27,427 nucleotides of DNA from contig UQMZ01000046.1 in assembly GCA_900542185.1 (NCBI GenBank), forward strand, positions 1 through 27,427. Direction: 5' to 3'. The position numbers were made by a program, and so were the translations under genes. The stretch is from an uncultured Bacteroidales bacterium (lineage in GTDB: Bacteria; Bacteroidota; Bacteroidia; Bacteroidales; Muribaculaceae). Positions 15,067 to 23,398 of the stretch are shown here, in pieces; within the stretch, counting starts at the first letter, position 1, and each line of letters starts with the position of its first letter. The notes under the pieces are model-generated. The model made no database searches and was not told the origin of the DNA. It saw nothing but the letters and a program-made list of their open reading frames with translations.

Positions 15067-15280
15067 TTCTATCTTAGAAGTTGTTTAAGCTAATTTATGT
15101 TTAATAAAAATCTAAAGAAGTGTAAACTTTATGGCAATCTTTATTAATCTTTTGGGCATCTTTGCCCGCTTTCGTCAGGACCAACCATTAGGTTGCTCCT
15201 TCCTCAATCGAACAAATTTGCTCCAAAATCTTAATAAACCTTGCCATAAAAATTAGTTTAAACAACTTCTAATGATAGAA
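15067..15280. repeat. 214-bp imperfect palindrome (MITE-like or leader structure)
   Basis: The outer arms 15067-15096 and 15250-15280 are reverse complements apart from one mismatch and one extra base. Their core TAGAAGTTGTTTAA at 15075-15088 pairs with 15258-15271. A second pair of arms (15128-15155 with 15223-15250) is mostly complementary. A short stem AACC/GGTT flanked by AGGA/TCCT lies near the centre, around 15178-15201. No gene is inside. It fills the gap between the helicase start and the aquaporin terminator. It may be a miniature inverted-repeat transposon, or part of the helicase leader. Confidence 0.8.
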
Positions 15281-15302
15281 CGTTGATAATGACATAATGT
15301 TG

Positions 15303-15336
15303 AAAAACGAGGGTCCCGAAAACTCGAAACCCTCGT
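15303..15336 (-). terminator. Intrinsic terminator of the aquaporin gene
   Basis: On the minus strand ACGAGGGT and ACCCTCGT form an 8-bp stem (15329-15336 with 15307-15314) followed by TTTTT. It lies 22 bp after the aquaporin stop codon. Confidence 0.85.
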
Positions 15337-15357
15337 CAAAATGGCTGTCAATGCGCT

Positions 15358-16092
15358 TTATTTAGCGGCTTTCGGGTCGGAGAAATTAGGAACGATGCAC
15401 TTCCAGGCCAGGGCGGCGAGAACGGCACCGACAAACGGACCAACGACCATTACCCAGAAATCACCCCATGCGTTGATGGAATAGAGGGCCGGACCGAAGG
15501 AACGGGCGGGATTGACCGAGCAGTTGTCAACAGGAATACCCACGATGTTCACCAGGCCCAAGGTCAGACCGATGGCCGCGCCGGCCATCATGCCGTTACC
15601 CCATTTGGATGTGGAGCCAAGCACCACGAATACGAACACGAACGTCAGCAGGCCTTCGGTCAGCAGCGCGAAGCCCTTGCTCACGCCTGGCTGGCATACG
15701 TTGGTGGCCAGGTACGACATATTGTCGGTGAAGCCGATGTTGTTGGTGATACCGCCGAACTCGAACGTTCCGCCGTTGAAATAGCCGCCGGCCGACATCA
15801 GCCACAGCAGCAGCGCGCCACCCACGGCGGCACCGGCCAACTGTGCCACGATATATCCGCACAGGTCCTTGAACGTGAAGTTACGGTCGGTCAGGTACAC
15901 GCCCAGCGACACGGCAGGATTGACATGACATCCCGACACTCCGCCTATGGCATAACACAATGCAAACAATATCAGACCGAAACAGAGTCCGATACCCAGT
16001 GTCCCGATTTTCGGGCCGGCCAATACAGCGCTTCCGCATGCCAGCAGCACCAGAAACATCGTGCCGAAAAATTCAGCTACATACTTTTTCAT
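15358..16092 (-). CDS. Aquaporin (MIP family water channel)
   Basis: The 244-residue inner-membrane protein has six hydrophobic segments and two NPA boxes: HVNPAVS (N58-P59-A60) and SVNPARS (N194-P195-A196, R197). Serine instead of aspartate after NPAR argues for an aquaporin and not a glycerol facilitator. Aligned by eye to E. coli AqpZ, the selectivity filter positions F43, H174, T183 and R189 become F38, N182, C191 and R197. The histidine is thus replaced by asparagine. The gene stands alone, with its own terminator and divergent to the acetyltransferase gene. Overlapping open frames in other phases are shadows. Confidence 0.93.
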   Translation of the reverse strand: MKKYVAEFFGTMFLVLLACGSAVLAGPKIGTLGIGLCFGLILFALCYAIGGVSGCHVNPAVSLGVYLTDRNFTFKDLCGYIVAQLAGAAVGGALLLWLMSAGGYFNGGTFEFGGITNNIGFTDNMSYLATNVCQPGVSKGFALLTEGLLTFVFVFVVLGSTSKWGNGMMAGAAIGLTLGLVNIVGIPVDNCSVNPARSFGPALYSINAWGDFWVMVVGPFVGAVLAALAWKCIVPNFSDPKAAK

Positions 16093-16218
16093 AATTATTC
16101 CAATTAAGGTTTATTGTAAATTCTATCTGTCCGCTCTGATACCAAGCGTGTGTTAAAAACGTTTATAAAAATATAACACAAGTTATTCCGAATTGTTTTA
16201 GAATCAGAAAAATAGAGT

Positions 16219-16779
16219 ATGGACTGCTGTAACGACAATATAATACTGCGTGACGCGCGGCCTGAAGACGCGCGGTTTATCGCCTGGGTGGTGCTGACCG
16301 CCCTTGACATGGACACCGAGCATCTGGACCTGGTCACAGCGTCGGTGGCCGACCCCGAATCGATGTATTCGTGGACCAACACCGTCATGGCCGAAGCCGA
16401 CGGCAAACCCGTGGGATGTCTGGTATCGTACGACGGCGCACGCTACGAGGCGCTGCGCACGCGCACATGGCCCACTCTATGGGGCGGCCTTGACCCCGAA
16501 CAGGTCAGACTGACGCCGGCCGAGACCGGTCCTGGCGAATATTACCTCGATTCAATGGCGGTGATTCCCGAATACCGTGGACGCGGCTCGGTGGGTAAAC
16601 GCCTCATGCGACACGTCATGAGCAAGGCGACCGCGCAAGGACATAAGAATTTCGCCTTGTTGGTGGACGTTGACAAGCCGCGTCTGGAACAGTATTACGC
16701 CGGCCTTGGATTCGCGACACAGGACAGAGTAAACTTTTTCGGTCACGATTTCCACAAAATGTCATGCGCCGCGGACTGA
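16219..16779 (+). CDS. GNAT family N-acetyltransferase
   Basis: The 186-residue protein matches the GNAT fold, which transfers acetyl from acetyl-CoA to an amine. Motif A, the acetyl-CoA pyrophosphate loop, is at YRGRGSVGKRLM, preceded by the strand YYLDSMAVIPE. A C-terminal YYAGLGFATQD matches the usual motif B end. The substrate cannot be told; several cytosolic GNATs of this layout act on small molecules or protein N-termini. It is divergent from the aquaporin gene, with 126 bp between them. The next gene, the GH51, converges on it from the other strand. No promoter match is clear. Confidence 0.88.
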   Translation: MDCCNDNIILRDARPEDARFIAWVVLTALDMDTEHLDLVTASVADPESMYSWTNTVMAEADGKPVGCLVSYDGARYEALRTRTWPTLWGGLDPEQVRLTPAETGPGEYYLDSMAVIPEYRGRGSVGKRLMRHVMSKATAQGHKNFALLVDVDKPRLEQYYAGLGFATQDRVNFFGHDFHKMSCAAD

Positions 16780-16812
16780 CCGCAGCGCATCTCATATCTC
16801 GTTTGCTCCTAT

Positions 16813-19278
16813 TTACAATCTTACAACCGTGAGAGAATAGGGAGGCAGTTCCGCCTCGGGCCAGTTCACGTCCACCTCGACCGGCACGGCGTCAGGCGCC
16901 TTGTCCTTAGGCGTGCCGGAAAGCCGCGTACCCTTCACCGTACCCGCTTTTGTCACGGCCTGCAGACCCGACACATCCATCCTGACCGGAACGGGCAGCA
17001 TGTTGACCATCTTGACTATATACTGTCCCGTGGCCTTGTCCCTCACCACCGACAGGCCGGTGCGGTTGCGCACGTCGCGCGCGGTGTCACCGTCACCGAT
17101 ACCGCCGAATGTCAGCGTCGACGGCACATATTCGTCGCCTGAATTGCGGCCGAACAGTTGCTGCACATAGTAGTCGGTGGTGGGATGCACGCCGGTGTTG
17201 TCGAAATATATCAGGTCGGGAGTCCACTGCGTGTGGTCTTTCTTCGCCAGCAGCGGCGCATACGACGTCATGGCCACCACGTCGCCGTTACGCTCCACGT
17301 CGGTCAGATACAATGCCTCGGCCAACGCCGTCTCCATGTTGCTGGGACGTCCGGGCAGATGCGCCGCCCATTCGCCGAGGTAGACTTTGGTCTTGCCCTC
17401 GCCACGCTCGTAACGGTCGTAATAGTCGCGGTTGTTTATCAGCCAGCCCGGAGCCACATAGTAGTGCTCATCCACCATCGGTATGCTAAGTTCGCGCGCC
17501 AGTTCCCAGCCTCGGTCATAGTCCGTGCCTTCGTAGAACGGTCCCACGGTGCCGACCACCGCAATGTCCGGATACCGCTCGCGCACCGCATTGTATATCA
17601 TCTTGAAGCGAGGCTCGAACACTTCGGTTATCATGTCCTCGTTGCCGATGCCTATGTATTTCAGATTAAATGGCTCGGGATGTCCCGCAGCGGCACGCTT
17701 GGCGCCCCACTCGGAAGTGACGGGACCGTTGGCATATTCTATCAGATCGAGTACGTCCTGCACGTAACGGTCCATGTCATCCATCGGGATGCCGTTCTGC
17801 TGGCCGTATGTCGTCACGGCATCGACCGAATGGTAAGCCTTGCGGCCTGAATTCTGACACGGCACGCCGGCGGCCACTACCGGGAGCGGCGAGGCGCCTA
17901 TGTCCTCGCAGAACTGGAAATATTCATGGTATCCCAGTCCGCGGGTCTGATGGTATCCCCACAGGTTCGACAGCGGTTTGCGGCTCTCTAATGGGCCGAT
18001 CGAGCCCTTCCAGTCATATATGTTGTCCACTCCGTTGCCGTGTGCCACACAACCGCCGGGGAAACGCACGAACTTGGGCTTAAGGTCGGCCAGTGTCTGT
18101 GCCAGGTCGGGGCGCAGTCCGTTGTCGCGACCCTTGAAGGTCTTGGCGGGAAACAGCGACACCATGTCAAGGTTCATCTGCGTTCCGCGCTCGGGTGTCA
18201 GTACAAGTTCGGCGTTGTCGCATGTAGCGTTGGCCTTCAAGCGCAACGCGTATTTACGCCAACCTCCCTGCTTGACATTAATCCTGCCACGCGCTATCTC
18301 CTTGCCATCCTTGCCTTTCAGCGCAACGGTCAGTTTACCGTTTGTCGACGCCGATACGAATATAGAGAATTTGTATTGCTCCCCTTTCTTCACGGGGATG
18401 CCGTCATAGCCACCGTTTACAATAACAGGAGCTGACTTAGTCGCATCTACGTGAAGGTAATGCGGATTGTTGGGATGCAACGGCGTGTCGGTCTGCACTT
18501 TCACGGCATTATCACCGTTCCTGACGGTCCATGCCGTCATGGCGTCCCAACCGCCACGGTCGGCAGAACTGTATTCAAAATCACGGTTCTGCACTAACTC
18601 CGCATACAGACCGCCGTCTGCACCGTAATTGATGTCCTCAAAGAATATTCCTATCAACTCGGGCGATATGGCATAGCTACGGTCGGGCTTCACCTCGGCC
18701 TTGACATTGACAGTGCCCAATGCGCCGAATTCCTTCGCATCGTCGGCCGTGGTTCGGTCATACAGTTTCTGCTTCGCTCCGCGTTCGGCCACATATTTCT
18801 GCAGCGTTTCTATCACGCCCATCTCCACCGGCTGGCGGAATCCATACTCCGTCTTGCCGTCAATGGTTATTGAATCCCGTATCAGTTTGTTTAGCGGGCA
18901 TATATCGCGCGGCACGTCGGTCGGCGATGCGAAGTATTGCTGTGGCGTCCATTTCATCAGGTCTTTGGAGCGGACCACACCAGTTACGCCACCACCGAGA
19001 TTGGCGTCCCATATCAGCACCCACCCGTTCTGTCCGGCATTGCGGACCAGACGGGGCGAATACATCTTCTTATGGCTGCCCCAGGGTCCGAAATCGGAGT
19101 TTACGAAATTATAACCCTTGCCTATCGGGGTCCAGGCCTGCGTGCTGTCGGCACGCCACGCCAACCGCAGTCCCGAAGTGCCGTCCTGCCTTGAATATGA
19201 CAGCAGTTCCTGACCGTGCGTCACATTCACGCCGCCACACGCGGCCAACAATGTCAATAAATATGCTATTCGTCTCAT
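16813..19278 (-). CDS. GH51 alpha-L-arabinofuranosidase, multidomain
   Basis: The 821-residue secreted enzyme removes arabinofuranosyl groups from plant arabinan or arabinoxylan. A signal peptide covers about residues 1-22. Residues 24-165 look like a partial GH43-type beta-propeller (LLSYSRQDGTSGLRLAW, KMYSPRLVRN, DLMKWTPQQYF). Residues about 230-380 resemble a CBM4-like jelly roll. The GH51 (beta/alpha)8 catalytic domain follows, with acid/base E547 (GIGNED) and nucleophile E636 (YLGEW), then a C-terminal beta domain. Length suits this Bacteroidetes architecture. A pair of near-identical 20-21 bp tandem repeats lies upstream (19333-19373) and could be a regulatory site. It is not next to a SusC/SusD pair here, so it is not in a complete utilisation locus within the window. 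Confidence 0.93.
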   Translation of the reverse strand: MRRIAYLLTLLAACGGVNVTHGQELLSYSRQDGTSGLRLAWRADSTQAWTPIGKGYNFVNSDFGPWGSHKKMYSPRLVRNAGQNGWVLIWDANLGGGVTGVVRSKDLMKWTPQQYFASPTDVPRDICPLNKLIRDSITIDGKTEYGFRQPVEMGVIETLQKYVAERGAKQKLYDRTTADDAKEFGALGTVNVKAEVKPDRSYAISPELIGIFFEDINYGADGGLYAELVQNRDFEYSSADRGGWDAMTAWTVRNGDNAVKVQTDTPLHPNNPHYLHVDATKSAPVIVNGGYDGIPVKKGEQYKFSIFVSASTNGKLTVALKGKDGKEIARGRINVKQGGWRKYALRLKANATCDNAELVLTPERGTQMNLDMVSLFPAKTFKGRDNGLRPDLAQTLADLKPKFVRFPGGCVAHGNGVDNIYDWKGSIGPLESRKPLSNLWGYHQTRGLGYHEYFQFCEDIGASPLPVVAAGVPCQNSGRKAYHSVDAVTTYGQQNGIPMDDMDRYVQDVLDLIEYANGPVTSEWGAKRAAAGHPEPFNLKYIGIGNEDMITEVFEPRFKMIYNAVRERYPDIAVVGTVGPFYEGTDYDRGWELARELSIPMVDEHYYVAPGWLINNRDYYDRYERGEGKTKVYLGEWAAHLPGRPSNMETALAEALYLTDVERNGDVVAMTSYAPLLAKKDHTQWTPDLIYFDNTGVHPTTDYYVQQLFGRNSGDEYVPSTLTFGGIGDGDTARDVRNRTGLSVVRDKATGQYIVKMVNMLPVPVRMDVSGLQAVTKAGTVKGTRLSGTPKDKAPDAVPVEVDVNWPEAELPPYSLTVVRL

Positions 19279-19332
19279 GGGTTAGATTTGTTCATTATCT
19301 GATACGCTCTTATTCGCTTAATCACTCATCAC

Positions 19333-19373
19333 TCGTCATTCTGACTATGACTTCGTCACTCTGATCTATGACT
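19333..19373. repeat. Degenerate tandem repeat upstream of the GH51 gene
   Basis: Two adjacent units at 19333-19352 and 19353-19373 both begin TCGTCA and end CTATGACT. They differ by one substitution and one inserted base. They lie 55-95 bp upstream of the GH51 start, right after the stop of the WaaP-like gene. Possible operator; no binding protein is known. Confidence 0.7.
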
Positions 19374-19376
19374 TAT

Positions 19377-20183
19377 TCACAATTCCGACGGGTCGCCTAA
19401 AAAGGCTCCTTGCGGTTTGTGCGGACGGCAGGGATGCACTATGCTTTTGCGCCGGTCCCAGGCGCGGTCGGATTTCAGTTTCACCCGCAATCCCCGTTCC
19501 GCCCTGTCGGCCGGCCATCCGCGCTGTTTCACATACTCGCCCAACATATAACGGAATCCGGGAGTCGGATAACAGAACTTGGTCATATTCTCAAAGCATT
19601 CATCCTCGCTCATATCCTTGAACCGCATCCGGTTGATGTCTATCAGCTCAAACTCGATTCCGTCCGGAGTGCGCACATACCGTATGTTGGTATTGTTGGA
19701 GTCGCGGAAATAGATTCCCTTCTGGTGCAATGTCACGAACAGCCCGGCCAACGCCTTCATGAATTCCGGATCATACTTCCGCTCGTCTATCACCTGACCG
19801 GCAATCGGTCGGGCATCGGTGTATTCGCACACATAATATTGGTCGGTGCGGAATCCGGCGCCGTTCCTCACCTCCAGCCATCCGACGGGGTGCGGAGTGT
19901 TTATGCCGCATTCAATAAGCCGGCACGCGTTGCGGAAACTTTTCTCGGCCTTCCCTTTCACGAACCGGCGCGCTAATTTCTGGATCAGGCTGTCACGTTT
20001 GAAGCGTTTCACCACCAGCCGCCGTCCGTCGGCCTGCATCTCGCGCAGCTCGTTGCGACCCTTGTATATGACGCGGCCTTCGCCCGCAAACCGTCCGGGC
20101 AGCACTTCAAGCCACCCGCGCATCGATTCCTCGCCCTGATATGTCTCCGCACGCTTACTCATTACTTTACTTAAGTTTCGCAA
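19377..20183 (-). CDS. Kdo/WaaP-type lipopolysaccharide kinase
   Basis: The 268-residue protein has the eukaryotic-like kinase fold of the LPS kinase family (WaaP/KdkA), which phosphorylates heptose or Kdo in the lipopolysaccharide core at the inner membrane. The ATP-binding lysine is likely K59 (RLVVKRFKR). The catalytic loop is H153-QKGIYFRDSNNTN with D161 and N166, and the metal-binding aspartate is D182 (LIDINRMRF). Length is near the family norm. It could also start at methionine 8 (20162) or 21. It runs in the same direction as the GH51 gene, 98 bp upstream of it. The heptose cluster several kb away supplies a plausible substrate sugar, although a direct link is only an inference. Confidence 0.85.
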   Translation of the reverse strand: MRNLSKVMSKRAETYQGEESMRGWLEVLPGRFAGEGRVIYKGRNELREMQADGRRLVVKRFKRDSLIQKLARRFVKGKAEKSFRNACRLIECGINTPHPVGWLEVRNGAGFRTDQYYVCEYTDARPIAGQVIDERKYDPEFMKALAGLFVTLHQKGIYFRDSNNTNIRYVRTPDGIEFELIDINRMRFKDMSEDECFENMTKFCYPTPGFRYMLGEYVKQRGWPADRAERGLRVKLKSDRAWDRRKSIVHPCRPHKPQGAFLGDPSEL

Positions 20184-20213
20184 GTTAATATGTTGGAATT
20201 AAAAGAAATCAGA

Positions 20214-20501
20214 CTCACAGAACTATTTGGATGCTACGCATCCGCACAGAATTTACAGAACGGCACAGAACTTTTTCTCATACGCCGCTTCGGTCCGGAC
20301 TCGGCTTTGGCACAGAGCCGTCAGAGACGGCAACGGGAATTTTCACAGAAGTATTCAGCGTAAGTTCCTGCTCCTGCGCCAGCAGGATCTGTGACAAAGG
20401 CAGAATCTCTACATACAAGCATCTGTCAGATTGTTCGTTCTGTGTTAATTCTGTACGTTCAGCGCAAGGTAAAAGCTTGCTTTTGCCACCAGTTCTGTGA
20501 G
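20214..20501. repeat. 288-bp non-coding segment framed by 11-bp inverted repeats
   Basis: CTCACAGAACT (20214-20224) and AGTTCTGTGAG (20491-20501) are perfect reverse complements. Inside are three hairpins: GGATGC/GCATCC at 20229-20243, TCCTGCT/AGCAGGA at 20366-20387, and GGTAAAAGC/GCTTTTGCC at 20468-20487. The motif ACAGAA and its complement recur about eight times. An 89-codon plus-strand frame (20231-20500) exists but has no recognisable protein pattern and lacks codon bias, so this is more likely a repeat element or RNA. It occupies most of the 468-bp gap 20184-20651. Confidence 0.6.
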
Positions 20502-20569
20502 AGGCCAGTTTTTATGATTCCAACATACGAAAGTTAAATATCATTACTTTTAAAACACCGCCAGACTGA

Positions 20570-20601
20570 TTTTATTATTCGGATATTTTATTATTCGGAT
20601 A
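20570..20601. repeat. Perfect 16-bp tandem duplication
   Basis: TTTTATTATTCGGATA occurs twice back to back (20570-20585, 20586-20601), 50 bp upstream of gpmA. It may affect the promoter, although no clear -7 box is seen. Confidence 0.9.
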
Positions 20602-20651
20602 AGGAACTCGGGCACTGATGCCGGTGTTAATTCTATAAAAAGCATATTATT

Positions 20652-21338
20652 ATGACACGACTGATACTGCTCCGGCACGGCCAGAGCGAATGGAATCTTA
20701 AGAATCTGTTTACAGGCTGGACCGATGTGGACCTCAGCGACCAAGGGCGCGAGGAAGCCCGTCAGGCCGGATTGAAAATAAAGCAGGCGGGAATCGAGCC
20801 GCAGTATTATTTCACATCCTACCTGAAACGGGCCATCCACACGCTGCACATCGCCGCCTCTGCCATGGACCGCGACTGGGTGCCCGAAGTGAAGGACTGG
20901 CACCTTAACGAGCGGCATTACGGTGCGCTCCAGGGCCTCAACAAAGCCGACACGGCCAAGAAATACGGCAACAAACAGGTGCACATCTGGCGCCGCAGCT
21001 ATGACGTGATGCCACCGGCGCTGACCCGTGACGATCCGCGCCATCCGGCCAACGATCCGAGATACCGCGACCTCACGCCCGACGAGCTGCCGGACGCCGA
21101 ATCGCTTGAACTGACCATCCGTCGTTTGCAGTGCGTATGGGAGGAGAAGATAATTCCCGCCCTGCGCCATTACGGCGACGTCCTGGTGGCCGCCCACGGC
21201 AATTCGCTCCGCAGCCTGGCAATGATGCTCAAAAAACTGTCCCCTCAGGAAGTAGTCGGCCTTGAAATCCCTACCGGCCAGCCATGGGTGTTCGAACTCG
21301 ACGACAACCTCGCCCCCATCCGCGAATACTACCTGTGA
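20652..21338 (+). CDS. gpmA: 2,3-bisphosphoglycerate-dependent phosphoglycerate mutase
   Basis: The 228-residue protein interconverts 3- and 2-phosphoglycerate in glycolysis and gluconeogenesis in the cytosol. The histidine phosphatase signature is LLRHGQSEWN, with phospho-acceptor H9. TGWTDVDLSDQG, HLNERHYGALQGLNK and the second histidine in AAHGNSLRSL complete the active site. Length and motifs are those of standard cofactor-dependent mutases. The gene appears to stand alone on the plus strand. A promoter for the next gene lies immediately downstream. Confidence 0.96.
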   Translation: MTRLILLRHGQSEWNLKNLFTGWTDVDLSDQGREEARQAGLKIKQAGIEPQYYFTSYLKRAIHTLHIAASAMDRDWVPEVKDWHLNERHYGALQGLNKADTAKKYGNKQVHIWRRSYDVMPPALTRDDPRHPANDPRYRDLTPDELPDAESLELTIRRLQCVWEEKIIPALRHYGDVLVAAHGNSLRSLAMMLKKLSPQEVVGLEIPTGQPWVFELDDNLAPIREYYL

Positions 21339-21383
21339 GCGATTGCCCGCAAGAATCTATTTTGACATTTGTTAACATATTAT

Positions 21384-21414
21384 TTTGCCGTCCCATCGGA
21401 ATTTGCTAATTTTG
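21384..21414 (+). promoter_or_regulatory. Bacteroidetes-type promoter of the glycosyltransferase gene
   Basis: TTTG (21384-21387), a 19-nt spacer and TAATTTTG (21407-21414) match the housekeeping consensus TTTG-N19-21-TAnnTTTG. Initiation would fall near 21420, about 20 nt before the ATG at 21443. Confidence 0.8.
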
Positions 21415-21442
21415 CAGTTGTTGAGACCTATTGAATTATCTG

Positions 21443-22366
21443 ATGGAGACTGAAGCGAAACCTGTAATCGGAGCTGTGATGGTTCTTTATAGACCGGACC
21501 TTGACGTCACAGCCAAGGCCATAGAGACATTGTTGCCTCAGGTTGATATTCTCTGTCTGGTAGACAATACGCCCGGCGCCGACCTCTCCGCGCGATTTGC
21601 CGGACGTCCTCGGATCCATTACATCGCCATGAGCGGCAACTCAGGTATCGCCGCCGCACAGAACCGTGGCACCCGATGGCTGCTTGACCGGGGCGTCGAC
21701 TTTCTGGTATATACAGACCAGGATTCCGAGGCCAGGCCCGACACCATCGCCCGACTGCTGAACGGATACGACATCCTTACGGATGCCGGCATCAAGGTGG
21801 GACTCACAGGTACTCGGCCCATAAACCGGGAAACCGGCGAGCCTTACAGACTGTCGGCACGCAGAATCGACACACCGGACGACCTGCGCCGCATCCCCGG
21901 CGCCGAAGGAATCTCCGAGTATTATTCCGCCATGTCATCCATTTCGTTGATTCCGCGCCAGGCCATGATGGATAACGGAGGTTTTGATGAAAGCCTGTTC
22001 ATTGACGGTGTCGATGATGAATGGTGCTGGCGCGCCTGGCACTCACAAGCCTACCGCACATTCATAGTCGAAGATGCAGTTATCGATCATTGTCTTGGTC
22101 AGGGCGACCGACACATCGGGCCACGCAAGGTGTCAATTCCCGCCGCCTTCCGTGTATATTATCAGTTCCGCAACTATTTCTGGCTCAAACGGCTTGGCTA
22201 TACTCCCTCGGTCTGGATAAAGAAAAACGGCATAAAATACGCCGTTAAATTCTTCTACTATCCCATCATGGTCAGTCCACGAGGCAAATATTTAAAAAAT
22301 ATGCTCCGGGGCATCCGTGACGGACTGCTTCACCATCAGCCCTCCAATCCTTTCCCCCGTTTCTGA
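21443..22366 (+). CDS. Glycosyltransferase family 2 (rhamnosyltransferase-like)
   Basis: I place the start at the ATG at 21443 (METEAKPVIG), not the TTG at 21431, giving 307 residues. The GT-A nucleotide-sugar domain shows GAVMVLYRPD, then LVDNTP, GNSGIAAAQNRG, and the DxD-like YTDQDSEA. The acceptor-side motif is FIDGVDDEWCWRA. This is the pattern of rhamnosyltransferase-like GT2 enzymes (RfbF/WbbL) that extend O-antigen or capsule chains at the cytosolic face of the membrane. The donor sugar is not predictable. The gene ends 45 bp before the convergent HddA gene. Confidence 0.88.
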   Translation: METEAKPVIGAVMVLYRPDLDVTAKAIETLLPQVDILCLVDNTPGADLSARFAGRPRIHYIAMSGNSGIAAAQNRGTRWLLDRGVDFLVYTDQDSEARPDTIARLLNGYDILTDAGIKVGLTGTRPINRETGEPYRLSARRIDTPDDLRRIPGAEGISEYYSAMSSISLIPRQAMMDNGGFDESLFIDGVDDEWCWRAWHSQAYRTFIVEDAVIDHCLGQGDRHIGPRKVSIPAAFRVYYQFRNYFWLKRLGYTPSVWIKKNGIKYAVKFFYYPIMVSPRGKYLKNMLRGIRDGLLHHQPSNPFPRF

Positions 22367-22411
22367 CATTCTCGCGCCCACAGGATAATTCCCCGGGCAC
22401 ATAATCTCGAC

Positions 22412-23398
22412 CTATATCGAGGTATCGCCCATATAGATTATTTTTGAACCGGCTGTGTCGAAATGGAAAGGCATCTGTCGACGTCCCTCCATTTTCACCA
22501 GAAATTCTTCTTTCCTGTCAGCAGGGCAATAGAAGAGGATGAAACCCGCGCCTCCGGCTCCCAGAAGTTTACCTCCCGATGCTCCGGCACGCAAGCCAAA
22601 ATCATACAGTTCATCGATAGGTCCGTTGGAGATGCCATTGGTAAGAGACTTCTTCATGAGCCAGCCTTCATGCAGGATATGGCCCATATCGTCGATATTG
22701 TTGTTTTCCAGCGAGTCCTTCAAATCGAAAGCGAGTCCTACCATGCGTCTCTGAGTATCGAATTTATCTTTCTTTGATATCGCAGCCTGCTGCGAACGCA
22801 GTATCTCGTTGGCCGAATGTTCTCCACCTATATAGAACATATAGAGGTTGTCGTCCAATTCCCGCTTTTTCTCTGCATTCATTATAATCTTCTCTACGGT
22901 CACACTCTCGTCTCCATAAAAGGAAATAAAGTTCAGACCTCCGCATGCCGCCGCATATTGATCCTGCTTACCGATAGGGCTTCCCACTTTCTCCAGCTCC
23001 ACACGACAGGCCAGCTCGGCAAGACGCTCCTTACCGGTGCCCTTGCCTAAATATGCACGCACGGCGTTAAGCAAGCCCACCGTGAACGAACTGCTCGATC
23101 CAAGACCCGTGCCCGACGGCACATCAGCTATAGAATTGAGGTCCACGCCTTTCAGATTATATTCCTTCAATACTTCCCGGAATATCGGATGCACTATGTC
23201 GTCAAAACTGTCCACAAGTTCCGTCTTGCTGTACTTGAGCTGGATCTTATCCTTCTCGAAGAAAGGATGGATGGCTATGTACATGTATTTATCGATGGAG
23301 GTGGAGAGTACGGCTCCCTGCTCCTGACGATAGTACGACGGCAAGTCGGAGCCTCCCCCCGCGAACGACACTCTGAAAGGTGTGCGTGATATGATCAT
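22412..23398 (-). CDS. hddA: D-glycero-alpha-D-manno-heptose-7-phosphate kinase
   Basis: The 328-residue GHMP kinase would phosphorylate C1 of heptose 7-phosphate. It has the N-terminal RTPFRVSFAGGGSD, GHMP motif 2 PSGTGLGSSSSF at 94-105, and C-terminal GGKLLGAGGAGF. The start overlaps the upstream bifunctional gene by 4 bp, so translation is coupled. Its partners (nucleotidyltransferase, phosphatase, isomerase) are adjacent, which supports the heptose assignment over other sugar kinases in the family. Confidence 0.9.
   Translation of the reverse strand: MIISRTPFRVSFAGGGSDLPSYYRQEQGAVLSTSIDKYMYIAIHPFFEKDKIQLKYSKTELVDSFDDIVHPIFREVLKEYNLKGVDLNSIADVPSGTGLGSSSSFTVGLLNAVRAYLGKGTGKERLAELACRVELEKVGSPIGKQDQYAAACGGLNFISFYGDESVTVEKIIMNAEKKRELDDNLYMFYIGGEHSANEILRSQQAAISKKDKFDTQRRMVGLAFDLKDSLENNNIDDMGHILHEGWLMKKSLTNGISNGPIDELYDFGLRAGASGGKLLGAGGAGFILFYCPADRKEEFLVKMEGRRQMPFHFDTAGSKIIYMGDTSI

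Noticed and set aside
13781..15088. 435-codon plus-strand open frame
   Set aside because: It is antisense to the DEAD-box helicase, whose motifs are complete; the frame is a by-product of GC-rich codons.
20231..20500. 89-codon plus-strand frame upstream of gpmA
   Set aside because: It lies within a hairpin-rich inverted-repeat segment and has no recognisable domain.
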